Part shown: positions 35,663 through 43,639 of the stretch, one piece after another
Layout: each line of letters starts with the position of its first letter
Position numbering within the stretch: position 1 is the first letter of the stretch
Assembly (NCBI GenBank): GCA_963556195.1
Contig: OY744517.1
Location: forward strand, 86,002,714 to 86,066,713
DNA from: Sepiola atlantica
Taxonomy: Eukaryota; Mollusca; Cephalopoda; Sepiida; Sepiolidae
Reading direction: 5' to 3'
DNA length: 64,000 nucleotides
The notes under the pieces: model-generated
What the model was told of the DNA's origin: nothing
Databases searched by the model: none
Seen by the model: only the letters and a program-made list of their open reading frames with translations
Program-made: the position numbers and the translations under genes

Positions 35663-35944
35663 TAAATAAGTCAAATGCAGAGATTTAGGTAGTATACAAA
35701 TGAGCCAGCATTAATCCCCCCTGAAAGATATAAGGGCGGTTAAGTCAAGCCTATTGTAACATATACTCAAAAATACTGCAGGTATCAACTCAGCTCAATG
35801 TTTTAACCTTTAGGTAAATCAGAGCTATCATATAGTAAATTGAAATAAATAATATGTCATAATTTTGCTTATTTCAATTTATCATGTATGTATATATATA
35901 GCACTATAATTTCTTCTACACTTAGTGACATGTTTATTAGCACA

Positions 35945-36085
35945 ACAAATAAGGTGCCTGACTGCTGATCGCATTTAGATTTGACCGGTCAGTTAGGTTT
36001 TGATCTTAGTGTGAATACACTTGTTACGTCTACCCACACTGACACGTTGTAGACGACGAAATCGCTGTCTGTTAATTATTATTAT
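35945..36085 (+). mobile_element. tRNA-headed SINE-like repeat D, copy 2
   Basis: Head: GGTGCCTGACTGCTGATCGC and AGGTTTTGATCTTAG. Body: GTGTGAATACACTTGTTACG and ACTGACACGTTGTAGACGAC followed by GAAA. Here GAAA survives but CTGACAC breaks the CTGANGA half. The tail is (ATT)n and (TA)n. Confidence 0.5.
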
Positions 36086-36306
36086 TATTATATATATATA
36101 TTTTCCGTTTTGAAATAAAGTTTATTAACTGATCGAAAATGGTCGTATCTACGGCCGAAATATCTCGGTGGAACTTTACAAGATGAGTTTTTGAGTTTAT
36201 TTTTGTTAGTTGTTGAATTGCTTATTCTTTATTCCATTTTTATTTTTACATATATATATATATATATATAGAATTATAAAAAGGAAAAAACTATACACAC
36301 ATTAAG

Positions 36307-36367
36307 GTTGTATACATTATAAATTATTTCGACCCCTTAATTAGGTCTCCTCAGACGTATAAACAAC
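36307..36367 (-). ncRNA. Hammerhead ribozyme, minus-strand arm of palindrome
   Basis: Exact mirror of 36385-36445, read on the minus strand: CTGAGGA, stem II GACC/GGTC, GAAA, ATA/TAT stem III, U-A cleavage site, stem I TATACGT/ATGTATA. Confidence 0.7.
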
Positions 36368-36384
36368 CACGGTTTTTTGACGTG

Positions 36385-36445
36385 GTTGTTTATACGTCTG
36401 AGGAGACCTAATTAAGGGGTCGAAATAATTTATAATGTATACAAC
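36385..36445 (+). ncRNA. Hammerhead ribozyme, plus-strand arm of palindrome
   Basis: Stem I: TATACGT (36391-36397) pairs with ATGTATA (36435-36441), extended past a TT bulge by GTTG (36385-36388) with CAAC (36442-36445). Core CTGAGGA (36398-36404). Stem II GACC (36405-36408) with GGTC (36418-36421). GAAA (36422-36425). Stem III ATA (36425-36427) with TAT (36431-36433). Cleavage predicted after A 36434. All catalytic core positions match the type I hammerhead consensus. Confidence 0.75.
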
Positions 36446-36549
36446 CTTAATGTGTGTATAGTTTTTTCCTTTTTATAATTCTGTTTTGCTCTGTTTAAAT
36501 TATATTGAGCTCTGTTATTCGGATTCTCAACACAAAATCGAAATCTACA

Positions 36550-36551
<2 letters not shown>

Positions 36552-36594
<43 letters not shown>
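36552..36594. repeat. (TA)n microsatellite
   Basis: About 43 bp of pure TA. Confidence 0.95.
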
Positions 36595-36599
<5 letters not shown>

Positions 36600-36880
36600 A
36601 ATAAAGCTTTTAGCAGTCATTTATACCAAAAAATACATATATTCAACAGTAATAAATCAATGCATGCCAAAAAACAATTTATACAAGTCATCCACAACAA
36701 ACGCAATCCACAAATACAGACTCAACTGCTAAAAATACACTCGCATTCTCTGTTCCATATTCCTTATGATAGCGGTACTATCCCAACACTGATATATAGC
36801 CTCTAAGGGGTTTCAATCCTAACTAAATCCGAATATTGCACACTTATAACCTGTATAAGCTAACTTTTACCACCGGGAAG

Positions 36881-37324
36881 TTAACAAAATATAAAAGTTG
36901 TGACCCAATTATACCAGTCATGCGCAAGTTGTCGTAGGCAATGAAGTTGTTTCGCTGTATGTAGTGGTCCTAGTCCCGCCTGTTTGATGTCAGCACATAG
37001 TGTGCCCATCAGATTTGTGCAGTGTTGTGCTAGTCGCGGTTGGTAGGATTGCGAGCCAGTAACGGCAAAGTCTAGTGCCCTCTGTGCGGGAGTGTCAGGG
37101 TCCATTCGTAAGATATGGCCTAACATAGACCATCTTTGTTCAGCGACCTTTGTGGAGAGGGGTTTTTCGTTGCACAGCTCGTATAGTGCCTTGTTGCTGA
37201 TAAGTTTTTTCGGCCAGCAGTGACTTGTGATGGAACGGAGGTGTCTGCGGTGGCACACATCCAGCTTGTCAAGCATGACTTTTGTTATTGCCCAGCTGTT
37301 GCTATTGTAGAGCATGATGGACAC
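36881..37324 (-). pseudogene. Non-LTR retrotransposon C-terminal fragment, 147 codons open
   Basis: The frame reads LDKLDVCHRRHLRSI then SNKALYELCNEKPLSTKVAE and QRWSMLGHILRMDPDTPAQ. This is the post-RT region of LINE proteins, where an RRW.LLGH.LRM block is conserved. It is open for its whole length, so relatively young, but lacks the RT and endonuclease domains and ends at an internal Met start. Confidence 0.7.
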
Positions 37325-37665
37325 TTTTACAAGTGATATAACTCATCCTGTACCTTCCCAAGTTTTTAATCTTAAGAATATTGTTTTTCATGCTCGCATT
37401 TTTTCAATATAATACAAAACTATGATAAACAAAATTTAGATAGATATTCTTATCGGTTTGGCAGCAAACAGTGTTGCATCAGATTTAATAGGGGATAACT
37501 ACGGGCGAAAGTATCAAAACCTGAACTGTATCACTAACGTGTGTCAGTTAACAAAAACCGTCTCGTTTATTGCCATAGTTTTGATTTGAATGTCGTATTG
37601 CGTATCAACGATTTTGGGGTTATTTATGCCAAAACATAATGCCATTACATATACGGAATAATCAG

Positions 37666-37760
37666 CTGGCTCGCATTAGATCACCAAAGTGAAGTGACGC
37701 TGAACCTGGTCAGTACTAAATGGGTGACCATTTGGGAATACTAGGTGATGCATGTGGGAG
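37666..37760 (+). pseudogene. 5S rRNA-derived segment
   Basis: GATCACCAAAGTGAAGTGAC, ACCTGGTCAGTACTAAATGG and GTGACCATTTGGGAATACTA follow 5S rRNA positions from the A box through the C box (GATCACCGAAGTTAAGCAAC, GGTTAGTACTTGGATGGGTG). The first 45 or so bases of 5S are not recognisable. Partner of 24442-24512; both have GACCATTTGGGAATA where 5S has GACCGCCTGGGAATA. Confidence 0.8.
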
Positions 37761-37984
37761 GACTTTCTGCTTATCCCAGCATTGTTTCTAGTCGTATTGG
37801 TTTTCTTAACACGAAACTCAATCAATGCGGTTCAGGAGAGATGTAGTTCATGATTACGCAACCCTTGCTTCACAATAGCGTCCCCGTGCAGTCACGCTTG
37901 CAAAGGGTAGCAATTGTCTCTCTCGAGACGGTACAGAGGCCTCTATCTTATGGCAAAACGCAATACCCATTAGAAACAATTCAT

Positions 37985-38230
37985 TGAATGTTTTGATTAG
38001 ATTTATTTTATGAAATAACAACTGTTTTTAGGATTATTTAATGCCAAAACACAATAACTATTCGAAACTAACAATTGATTGGTTTGATTTGACTGTCTTG
38101 CGGTATATCAACCTTTTGGGGTTATTTAATGCCAAGACACAACAACTATTCGAAACTAACAATTAATAGGTTTGATTTGACTGTTCTGCGGTATATCAAC
38201 CTTTTGGGGTTAATTAATACCAAAACTATA
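37985..38230 (+). repeat. 88-bp tandem repeat, about 2.7 copies
   Basis: GCGGTATATCAACCTTTTGG occurs at about 38100 and 38188, and TTCGAAACTAACAATTGATT-type sequence twice. Related single copies of the TATCAACC-TTTTGGGGTTATTTA phrase occur near 23165, 23720, 33230 and 37595. Confidence 0.8.
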
Positions 38231-38609
38231 TTTTTACTGTCAATGATTCATTGGAATTTAGAGGAACATGCTGTCAGAGAATAGTTATCTTAAGGGATAA
38301 GACGCATCAGCTTCAATTATGTGATCTGTCTTAGATAAAGACAAGGCAGGTCTAATTTCAGTCCTAAAGAGACGCACATAATAAGAATGTCAAACTCAAT
38401 TAAAATCTTGTTCGCATTTCAACTTGGATTTAGTAAGACGTAGTAGATTTTTAAATTTGTATATTTTATGATTGATATTATTTTTCAGAAATGTATCTGT
38501 ACCTGTCAAATATTTGCCAGTTGATAGATGCTCTGAATTCTTATGTTGAATCAATAAGTCGAGAAACTTTCTAAAACCCTCTAATGTGTGTGATTTTATA
38601 TACATATAT

Positions 38610-39116
38610 ATTGGGATAAGCAAAACGTTCGTTCGTTTTTTGAATGTCATCTTTACGTCATACTAAAAATCGTTTTATATTTCTATTCTTCAAATCCTGT
38701 ATTTGGTGCAGCGAGTATGTTGACATAAGTGTGTAATAAGCCTCCGAGTCGAGTAGTTCATTTTTTTTGCTTGTATTTCAGGCCTTGAAATGGAAGATCA
38801 AGCAAAGCACTTCCGATATCTGATGCCTTTTTACTAGAGAAAAGGAAAAAAAGCTACAGAAACCTGCATAAAGACATGTCATGTTGATGGGAAGAATGCT
38901 GTTACAAAACGAGTGTGCCAGAAATGATTTGCTCAATTGCGAAAGATGATCGACAGTGACAAAGTGAAAGCCGTAGTTGAACTGATTGCCATTTGACAAC
39001 CAGACAAATCGCAGACATTTTCCAGATTTCCAAATCTAGCATGGAAAATGAATTGCCTAAACTCAGTTTTTATATCTACTTAAAAAAAACGAACAAACTT
39101 TTTGGCCAACCCAATA
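38610..39116 (+). mobile_element. Internally deleted mariner element
   Basis: Left terminus ATTGGGATAAGCAAAACGTT (38610) and right terminus, reverse-complemented, ATTGGGTTGGCCAAAAAGTT (ending about 39115) match at 26 of 32 positions. Both are flanked by TA-rich sequence. Length is about 506 bp versus about 1.3 kb for a full mariner, and only the N-terminal part of the transposase remains inside. Confidence 0.8.
38790..39070 (+). pseudogene. Mariner transposase N-terminal remnant
   Basis: Begins MEDQAKHFRYLMPFY and continues through a KKATETCIKTC-like, a VTKRVCQK and an IDSDKVKAVVE block, then after a one-base shift TTRQIADIFQISKSSMEN. These are the two helix-turn-helix DNA-binding parts of mariner transposase. 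Stops at about 38835 and 38995 and the frame shift inactivate it. The DDE catalytic part is absent. Confidence 0.8.
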
Positions 39117-39438
39117 CATATATATACTAGTTGTACTTACCCGGCTTTACTATGAACCTTCGAATATTTACAATACATGAACTGAAATATATAAATTGTT
39201 TTATTATTTGTTACATCCCTATCTCTATTTATATAAAGTTAAGTACGTGTACATGTTTATATATTTCTATGTATAGGATTCACTATTAAACTAATAAACC
39301 GATCATTATGAATTTCGGAAAACAGCTGCTAGGCATAAGGGATCCAAATGTGGGTTATATTTTGGTTTATTTAGTTTTATGCAAAAGGGACAAAAGAAGA
39401 GTGAATCACGTATATACAAATATATAAACATACCTAAC

Positions 39439-39490
<52 letters not shown>

Positions 39491-39504
39491 TCAAATAAAT
39501 AATA

Positions 39505-39550
39505 CCTACAGACACTAGCGTTTCAAGCTTATTGCTCTCATCAGTGCAGG
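39505..39550 (-). ncRNA. Canonical hammerhead ribozyme
   Basis: Minus strand, 46 nt: stem I CCTGCA; core CTGATGA; stem II GAGC-aataa-GCTT; GAAA; stem III ACGC-TA-GTGT with one G-T pair; cleavage triplet GTC; stem I closing TGTAGG. Every conserved core base of the hammerhead is present, and all three stems form with only wobble exceptions. This is the best ribozyme candidate in the window. Confidence 0.85.
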
Positions 39551-39572
39551 AAAGTAACAATTTCAGACGATC

Positions 39573-39645
39573 TGGAGGCACGAACCCGGTTCACAGAGTC
39601 AGCCTAAAATCTGCAAGCAGTCGCCATATCCACTCGGCCAACGAA
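39573..39645 (-). pseudogene. tRNA-like head of copy 2
   Basis: A-box TGGCCGAGTGGATATGGC and B-box GGGTTCGTGCC, with an enlarged region between them as in class II (Leu/Ser-type) tRNAs. RNA polymerase III promoter elements look usable. Acceptor-stem pairing is poor, so not a working tRNA. Confidence 0.5.
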
Positions 39646-39824
39646 AACTGTCACGTAATTAAGGGAAATTAAGATCTATATGTACCTAGAAGCGGGTACA
39701 GATAGAAAACTAGTCGAGAGTGTTCGACGAACGAAATCGGAACTTTGCATTAGAGCTTTTTGACAGTCTATTTTTAATATCCCCGACAGTACTCAACTTT
39801 AATTTCTTAAAGGGGCTTAGTATA

Positions 39825-40099
39825 ATATTTATAAATAAATATTAAATTATTAATACCTACAGACGATCGATTTTTAAGCTTATTGCTCTCATCAGTGCAG
39901 GAAAGTAACAATTTCAGACGGTCGAGAGACGCTAACCCAGTTCACAGAGTCAGCCTAGAATCTGCAAGCAGTCAGCATATTCACTCGGCCAACGGAAACT
40001 GTCATGTAATTAAAGGAAATTAAGATCTATATGTACCTAAAAGCGGGTACAGATAGAAGACTAGTCGAGAGTGCTCGACGAACATATTCAGAACTTTGC

Positions 40100-40110
<11 letters not shown>
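39825..40110 (-). mobile_element. tRNA-headed, hammerhead-bearing SINE-like element, copy 3
   Basis: Direct repeat of copy 2 at a 351-bp offset, including the outer leader (AAGCGGGTACAGATAGAA near 40042). The hammerhead lies at 39856-39901 and the tRNA-like head at about 39924-39996. The outer edge abuts (TA)n at 40103-40134. Confidence 0.7.
39856..39901 (-). ncRNA. Hammerhead motif with GAAA lost
   Basis: CCTGCA, CTGATGA and stem II GAGC-aataa-GCTT are identical to copy 2, but AAAA replaces GAAA and stem III is altered (ATCGATCGT). The G12-equivalent change should abolish cleavage. Confidence 0.65.
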
Positions 40111-40137
<27 letters not shown>

Positions 40138-40439
40138 ACATAAAAAATGACTTACTAAAATAATTGCAAATACACTTTAAATCTTAAAAGTCACTAATAT
40201 TATAAAAAACTATCATAAAAAATTGCATTCCTTGCAATCAAGAACATACTAAATATATTCAATAACTAACCTATGTTATCTATTACTAGATAATAATAAA
40301 TCGTTCCATAACTATGGTTGAAACTCAAATAGAAACAAATAGAACCAATAATCAAATTCAAACTTAAAAAGGAGAAAACACTTCTCAGGACAGGTGTTCT
40401 TCCTCTATTCTTTGGACCCAGTATTGGAATTTATTAACG

Positions 40440-41018
40440 TCCCCCTCACTGACTGGCTGCAGCCTTGTCCCTTAAGGGTCTCACGGATTGGCTGTCAGGC
40501 ATCCCAACCCCCACTCCCTTAGGGGTCACGTGAGTCAGCCCATAAAAACGCTTGCACGCTGTGTTCCAGCCTCTTTTTCGACCCACCTTTTGAACTTGGT
40601 AGGACCGCGACTGGATTCTTCTGAGACAAGGCCCACGACGGCAGTCGCAGAGAACCCCACTCCTTCCTGTTACCAACCATCTTGGACTGAAGTGACTACA
40701 TCTCGACAAGAGCCAGAATGGAGGCGAGCGCATGTGCAACCTGTTACCAGAACTCCCACAAGATAAGTTCGCGAAGCACGTTTTCGCAAACCTAATTTAA
40801 CTTCCACCTTTCTGAACTTTGAACTCACCATTTGTTGTATATATTTGCCCTCATTTTTTCTCACAAGTAAAACTGTTTTAAACTTATATACGATTGTTGT
40901 TGTGTTCCTTCTCACAAAAGCTGTTGCCCTGTTTCTATTTTGCACTTATCTACATAATTGTTACTGCATTCTCACGTGCGAGAATTGAACTTTCTGCCAG
41001 GGATATTTAATCCCAACA
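40440..41018 (+). promoter_or_regulatory. LTR-like promoter block
   Basis: GC-richer than its surroundings. Contains ATTGG (about 40487), CACGTG overlapping TGAGTCA (40527-40537) and a TATA-like ATAAAAA (40542-40548), then a transcribed-looking region ending in AATCCCAACA at 41018. A longer unit starting at TGTAAC (40134) is possible. Frames on both strands (about 90 codons) have no recognised domain. Could be a solo LTR or a host promoter. Confidence 0.35.
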
Positions 41019-41255
41019 CCAGAAAGAAGACAAATTGCACAGAAGCAAGAAAAATACCAACTAAAAACTGAAAACAAAAATAATTCTGTGGACTTTAAGG
41101 GCACCTGTCTAATATATATATACAATTGTCTCGTGTGAGATCGAATAAAAAAGTAAAGTCAGCTTATACAAGTTCTAAACTTGTAAGATCTGGATTTAAT
41201 TAAAATCACAAGATTTAAAATGCATTTTTTATTCATGTACATATGACTAAAAGCT

Positions 41256-41259
<4 letters not shown>

Positions 41260-41311
<52 letters not shown>
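41260..41311. repeat. (TA)n microsatellite
   Basis: About 52 bp of pure TA. Confidence 0.95.
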
Positions 41312-41318
<7 letters not shown>

Positions 41319-41397
41319 ACTCAATGTGTATGATTTTTTTGTGTTCCCTATAGAAAAAGGTTAGCGAATCTGCATAAAGTCTAAATATATATTCTTA

Positions 41398-41800
41398 TGT
41401 AAAATTTACCAGGGAAGACAATGGATGTACTTCCGAATCTCTAATTGCACCCCTAAGGAGGCTATGAGGGCATACATCTCGTCAAACTTTTAATATATCC
41501 TATTTTATGAAATTTAAATCATATATATAAATTTTTCTGGGGAAGACAATGGAAGTTGTTCCGAATCTCTAAGTGCCCTCCTTACCTTAAGGGAGCTATG
41601 GGGGCTGAACCTCCGTTAAAACTTCAAATATATCTTATTTTGATTAAATTTATATCATATGTATAAAATTCACCGGAGAAGACGATGAAAGTGGTCACAA
41701 ATCTCTACATTATGTTTCCCCATTTCTAAGTGACCCATCAGGACAGAACCCTCTTAGAACTTCAAATACGTATATCCGCTTTTAATGAAATTTAAACCGT
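41398..41800 (+). repeat. About 130-bp tandem repeat, three imperfect copies
   Basis: GGGGAAGACAATGGAAGT-type sequence recurs at about 41411, 41541 and 41675, each followed by CGAATCTCTAA and a CAAATATATCCTAT-like end. Confidence 0.8.
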
Positions 41801-41814
41801 AGGTATAAGACACT

Positions 41815-41945
41815 AATTCAGATATTGCGGAGTTCTAGCCCGCCGACCATTGAGAATTAACTTCCTGCACTGAAGATTGCGTTAGCATGAAACATCGATG
41901 TCTGTAGGTAATAAATAATTGATATTTATTTATAAATATTATAAG
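41815..41945 (+). mobile_element. Hammerhead-bearing SINE-like element, copy 4 (head truncated)
   Basis: Only the T-arm part of the tRNA-like head remains (GAGTTCTAGCCCGCCGACC). The hammerhead at 41864-41908 and tail TATTTATTTATAAATATTAT are intact. It shares TGAGAATTAACTTCCTGCAC with copies 5 and 6. Confidence 0.65.
41864..41908 (+). ncRNA. Hammerhead ribozyme, GTC cleavage type
   Basis: Stem I CCTGCA/TGTAGG; core CTGAAGA; stem II TGC-gtta-GCA closed by a T-T mismatch; GAAA; stem III ACAT-CG-ATGT; cleavage triplet GTC. The full core consensus is present and the only weakness is the first stem II pair. Confidence 0.7.
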
Positions 41946-42104
41946 CCCCCTTCACTAAAGGTCGGGCACTCTGAGTGAGTTTAATAACAAGCAGTACAAA
42001 TAGCTTCATTCAAAATCCAAACACAGTTTGTTGATCACTTTCACTGCTCGTGTAAATTAGCCGCCGACTCGCTATTTATAAAGTTAAATTCATCTTTAAT
42101 TATT

Positions 42105-42290
42105 AGCTAATTCCCTATGGCGGAGGGGTGTACGCTCTTGACTGCAAATCAGTGGCGATTTGTGATCGAAGTTCGAGCCCACCTGCCGTTGAGAATTAAC
42201 TTCCTGCACTGAAGATTGCGTTAGCATGAAACATCGATGTCTGTAGGTAATAAATAATTAATATATATATATATATTATAATATAAAATG
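42105..42290 (+). mobile_element. tRNA-headed, hammerhead-bearing SINE-like element, copy 5
   Basis: Complete: tRNA-like head 42118-42186 (A-box TGGCGGAGGGGTGTACGC, anticodon loop CTGCAAA giving GCA as in tRNA-Cys, B-box AGTTCGAGCCC), linker, hammerhead 42203-42247, tail TAATAAATAATTAATATATA into (TA)n. The head differs from that of copies 1-3, so distinct tRNA-type heads share one ribozyme body. Confidence 0.7.
42203..42247 (+). ncRNA. Hammerhead ribozyme, identical to 41864-41908
   Basis: Same 45 nt: CCTGCA, CTGAAGA, TGC-gtta-GCA, GAAA, ACAT-CG-ATGT, C, TGTAGG. Confidence 0.7.
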
Positions 42291-42357
42291 AAGTAATAGA
42301 ATAAGGTGTCAATCAAATTTTATTAGAATTCAAAGTTCAAGCAAAGTATCCTTAAGT

Positions 42358-42400
42358 CCTTAGCTCATGAGTTTTCAAAGATAATTCTTCTCTTCAGAGT
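42358..42400 (-). ncRNA. Hammerhead-like motif, stem I weak
   Basis: Minus strand: CTGAAGA (42397-42391), stem II GAAGA-atta-TCTTT, GAAA (42376-42373), stem III with CTC-AT-GAG, then T and A. Core is intact. Stem I pairs only two bases directly next to the core. Confidence 0.4.
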
Positions 42401-42462
42401 TTATCCTGATGTTTCACTAATTATAAGATATTAGTTGACGCTTATATCTTTTGTTGGGTTGA

Positions 42463-42465
<3 letters not shown>

Positions 42466-42506
<41 letters not shown>
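42466..42506. repeat. (TA)n microsatellite
   Basis: About 41 bp of pure TA. Confidence 0.95.
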
Positions 42507-42507
<1 letters not shown>

Positions 42508-42656
42508 CTTTTATTATATTCCTTGTTTAAACACCTGATAATAAACTTGTAAAGTATGTAACTTTATGTTTTTCATTATTCCATTATTTCCTATATATAT
42601 ATATATATATATATAAGTTATGAGGTTGAAAAAGACTAGATATCCATTCGGATTGT

Positions 42657-42703
42657 ACACATCATAAGTTATTTCGACCTTTACTAGGTCTCCTCGGATG
42701 TGT
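42657..42703 (-). ncRNA. Hammerhead-like motif, minus arm of palindrome
   Basis: CCGAGGA in place of CTGAGGA, stem II GACC/GGTC, GAAA and stem I ACACAT/ATGTGT. The cleavage position is G here, so neither core nor site is right. Confidence 0.5.
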
Positions 42704-42741
42704 TTCCAACCACAATTCAAAGGTTTGAATTGTGGTTGGAA

Positions 42742-42788
42742 ACACATCCGAGGAGACCTAGTTACGGTCGAAATAACTTATAATGTGT
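42742..42788 (+). ncRNA. Hammerhead-like motif, plus arm of palindrome
   Basis: Stem I ACACAT (42742-42747) with ATGTGT (42783-42788); core CCGAGGA (42748-42754, first U of CUGA replaced by C); stem II GACC/GGTC; GAAA (42770-42773); stem III ATA/TAT; cleavage after A 42782. One core change probably weakens it. Confidence 0.55.
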
Positions 42789-42900
42789 ACAATCCGAATG
42801 TGTATCTAGTCTTTTTTAACCTCATAACTTATTCATGCTCTGTTTGAACGGACATAGAGCTCTCTGATTCGAATTCCTACCGAAAATAATCGAACCTGAA

Positions 42901-42901
<1 letters not shown>

Positions 42902-42940
<39 letters not shown>
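42902..42940. repeat. (TA)n microsatellite
   Basis: About 39 bp of pure TA. Confidence 0.95.
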
Positions 42941-42946
<6 letters not shown>

Positions 42947-43167
42947 TTGCCTCCTTACTACCCCTGCAAACATTATATCCCTTTTTTTCCTTTTTTTGTC
43001 TATTTCCTCTGTGTTCTCTCCTTGACTTTCTCTTTTTAAGACATCAGCGTAATTTTTATAAATTTGATGAAATGTTTTTAACTCATTTCTAGTGATGTCT
43101 TCTGATAATAAAGACGAAATATATAAATCGCCTCATATCAATCTATTTGGTTTATCTTTTCCAACTT

Positions 43168-43463
43168 GTTGAATATAAGAGACAACTCATGTCTAGATAT
43201 CCTTTGGTAGATCCTTTCAATAGTCCGAATCAGGATCTTAGTTTTGGAGGGGAATTGGCTGATCAATTTGCCATAGTTTAGATTTTTCTCCCAAGTACTT
43301 TCAGATCCATCCAGTCCATCTTCAGGGGAATGAGGTTAGTCAGGTACAGACCATGTGTTAGTATTATAGAAGCCAATTCCCATCCGAAACTAAGATCCTG
43401 ATTCGAACTATTGAAAGGATCTACCAAAGGATATTTAGACATGAGTTATCTCTTATATTCAAC
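43168..43463. repeat. Inverted repeat with 110-nt spacer (repeat B, copies 2 and 3)
   Basis: Arms 43168-43260 and 43371-43463 (GTTGAATATAAGAGACAACT and its near reverse complement) with a few mismatches. The spacer carries a hammerhead-like motif at 43289-43329. Same family as 15780-16025. Confidence 0.85.
43289..43329 (-). ncRNA. Hammerhead-like motif with palindromic stem III
   Basis: Minus strand: stem I TCCC/GGGA, core CTGAAGA, weakened stem II, GAAA, loopless stem III AGTACT, then T. The catalytic bases are present. Stem II has at least one mismatch. Same family as 15835-15874. Confidence 0.5.
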
Positions 43464-43489
43464 AATACTTGCCTGCAAGAGAATATGCT

Positions 43490-43579
43490 GACCGTAGAGA
43501 ATTAACTTCCTGCACTGAAGATTGCGTTAGCATGAAACATCGATGTCAGTAGGTAATAAATAATTAATATTTATTTATA

Positions 43580-43628
<49 letters not shown>
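43490..43628 (+). mobile_element. Hammerhead-bearing element, copy 6 (no tRNA head)
   Basis: Starts within TAGAGAATTAACTTCCTGCA and lacks the tRNA part. The hammerhead is at 43509-43553, followed by tail TTTATTTATAAATATTATAT into (TA)n to 43628. It directly follows the repeat B inverted pair. Confidence 0.65.
43509..43553 (+). ncRNA. Hammerhead ribozyme, first stem I pair mismatched
   Basis: As in copies 4 and 5 except AGTAGG replaces TGTAGG, which makes an A-A mismatch beside the core. The core and GTC site are intact. Confidence 0.6.
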
Positions 43629-43633
<5 letters not shown>

Positions 43634-43639
43634 TGATTA

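Larger units (their letters stand above)
36270..36482. repeat. Perfect 102-bp palindrome with 9-nt spacer
   Basis: Arms 36270-36371 and 36381-36482 are exact reverse complements as far as I can align by eye; the spacer is GTTTTTTGA. The left edge abuts (TA)n (36249-36270). Each arm encodes a hammerhead ribozyme in outward-mirrored orientation. Perfect identity implies very recent origin or gene conversion. Confidence 0.95.
39440..39770 (-). mobile_element. tRNA-headed, hammerhead-bearing SINE-like element, copy 2
   Basis: On the minus strand: leader (to about 39770), tRNA-like head TTGGCCGAGTGGATATGGCG...GGGTTCGTGCC (39645-39573), hammerhead (39550-39505), tail TTATTTATAAATA running into (TA)n (39481-39440). 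It forms the first of two direct copies 351 bp apart. Confidence 0.7.
42615..42830. repeat. Near-perfect 107-bp palindrome
   Basis: Arms 42615-42721 and 42724-42830 differ at only a few positions and have a 2-nt centre (GG). It has the same layout as 36270-36482: (TA)n on the left and a shared right-hand flank (TGCTCTGTTTGAA versus TGCTCTGTTTAAA, then GAGCTCT). Each arm holds a hammerhead-like motif. Confidence 0.9.
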
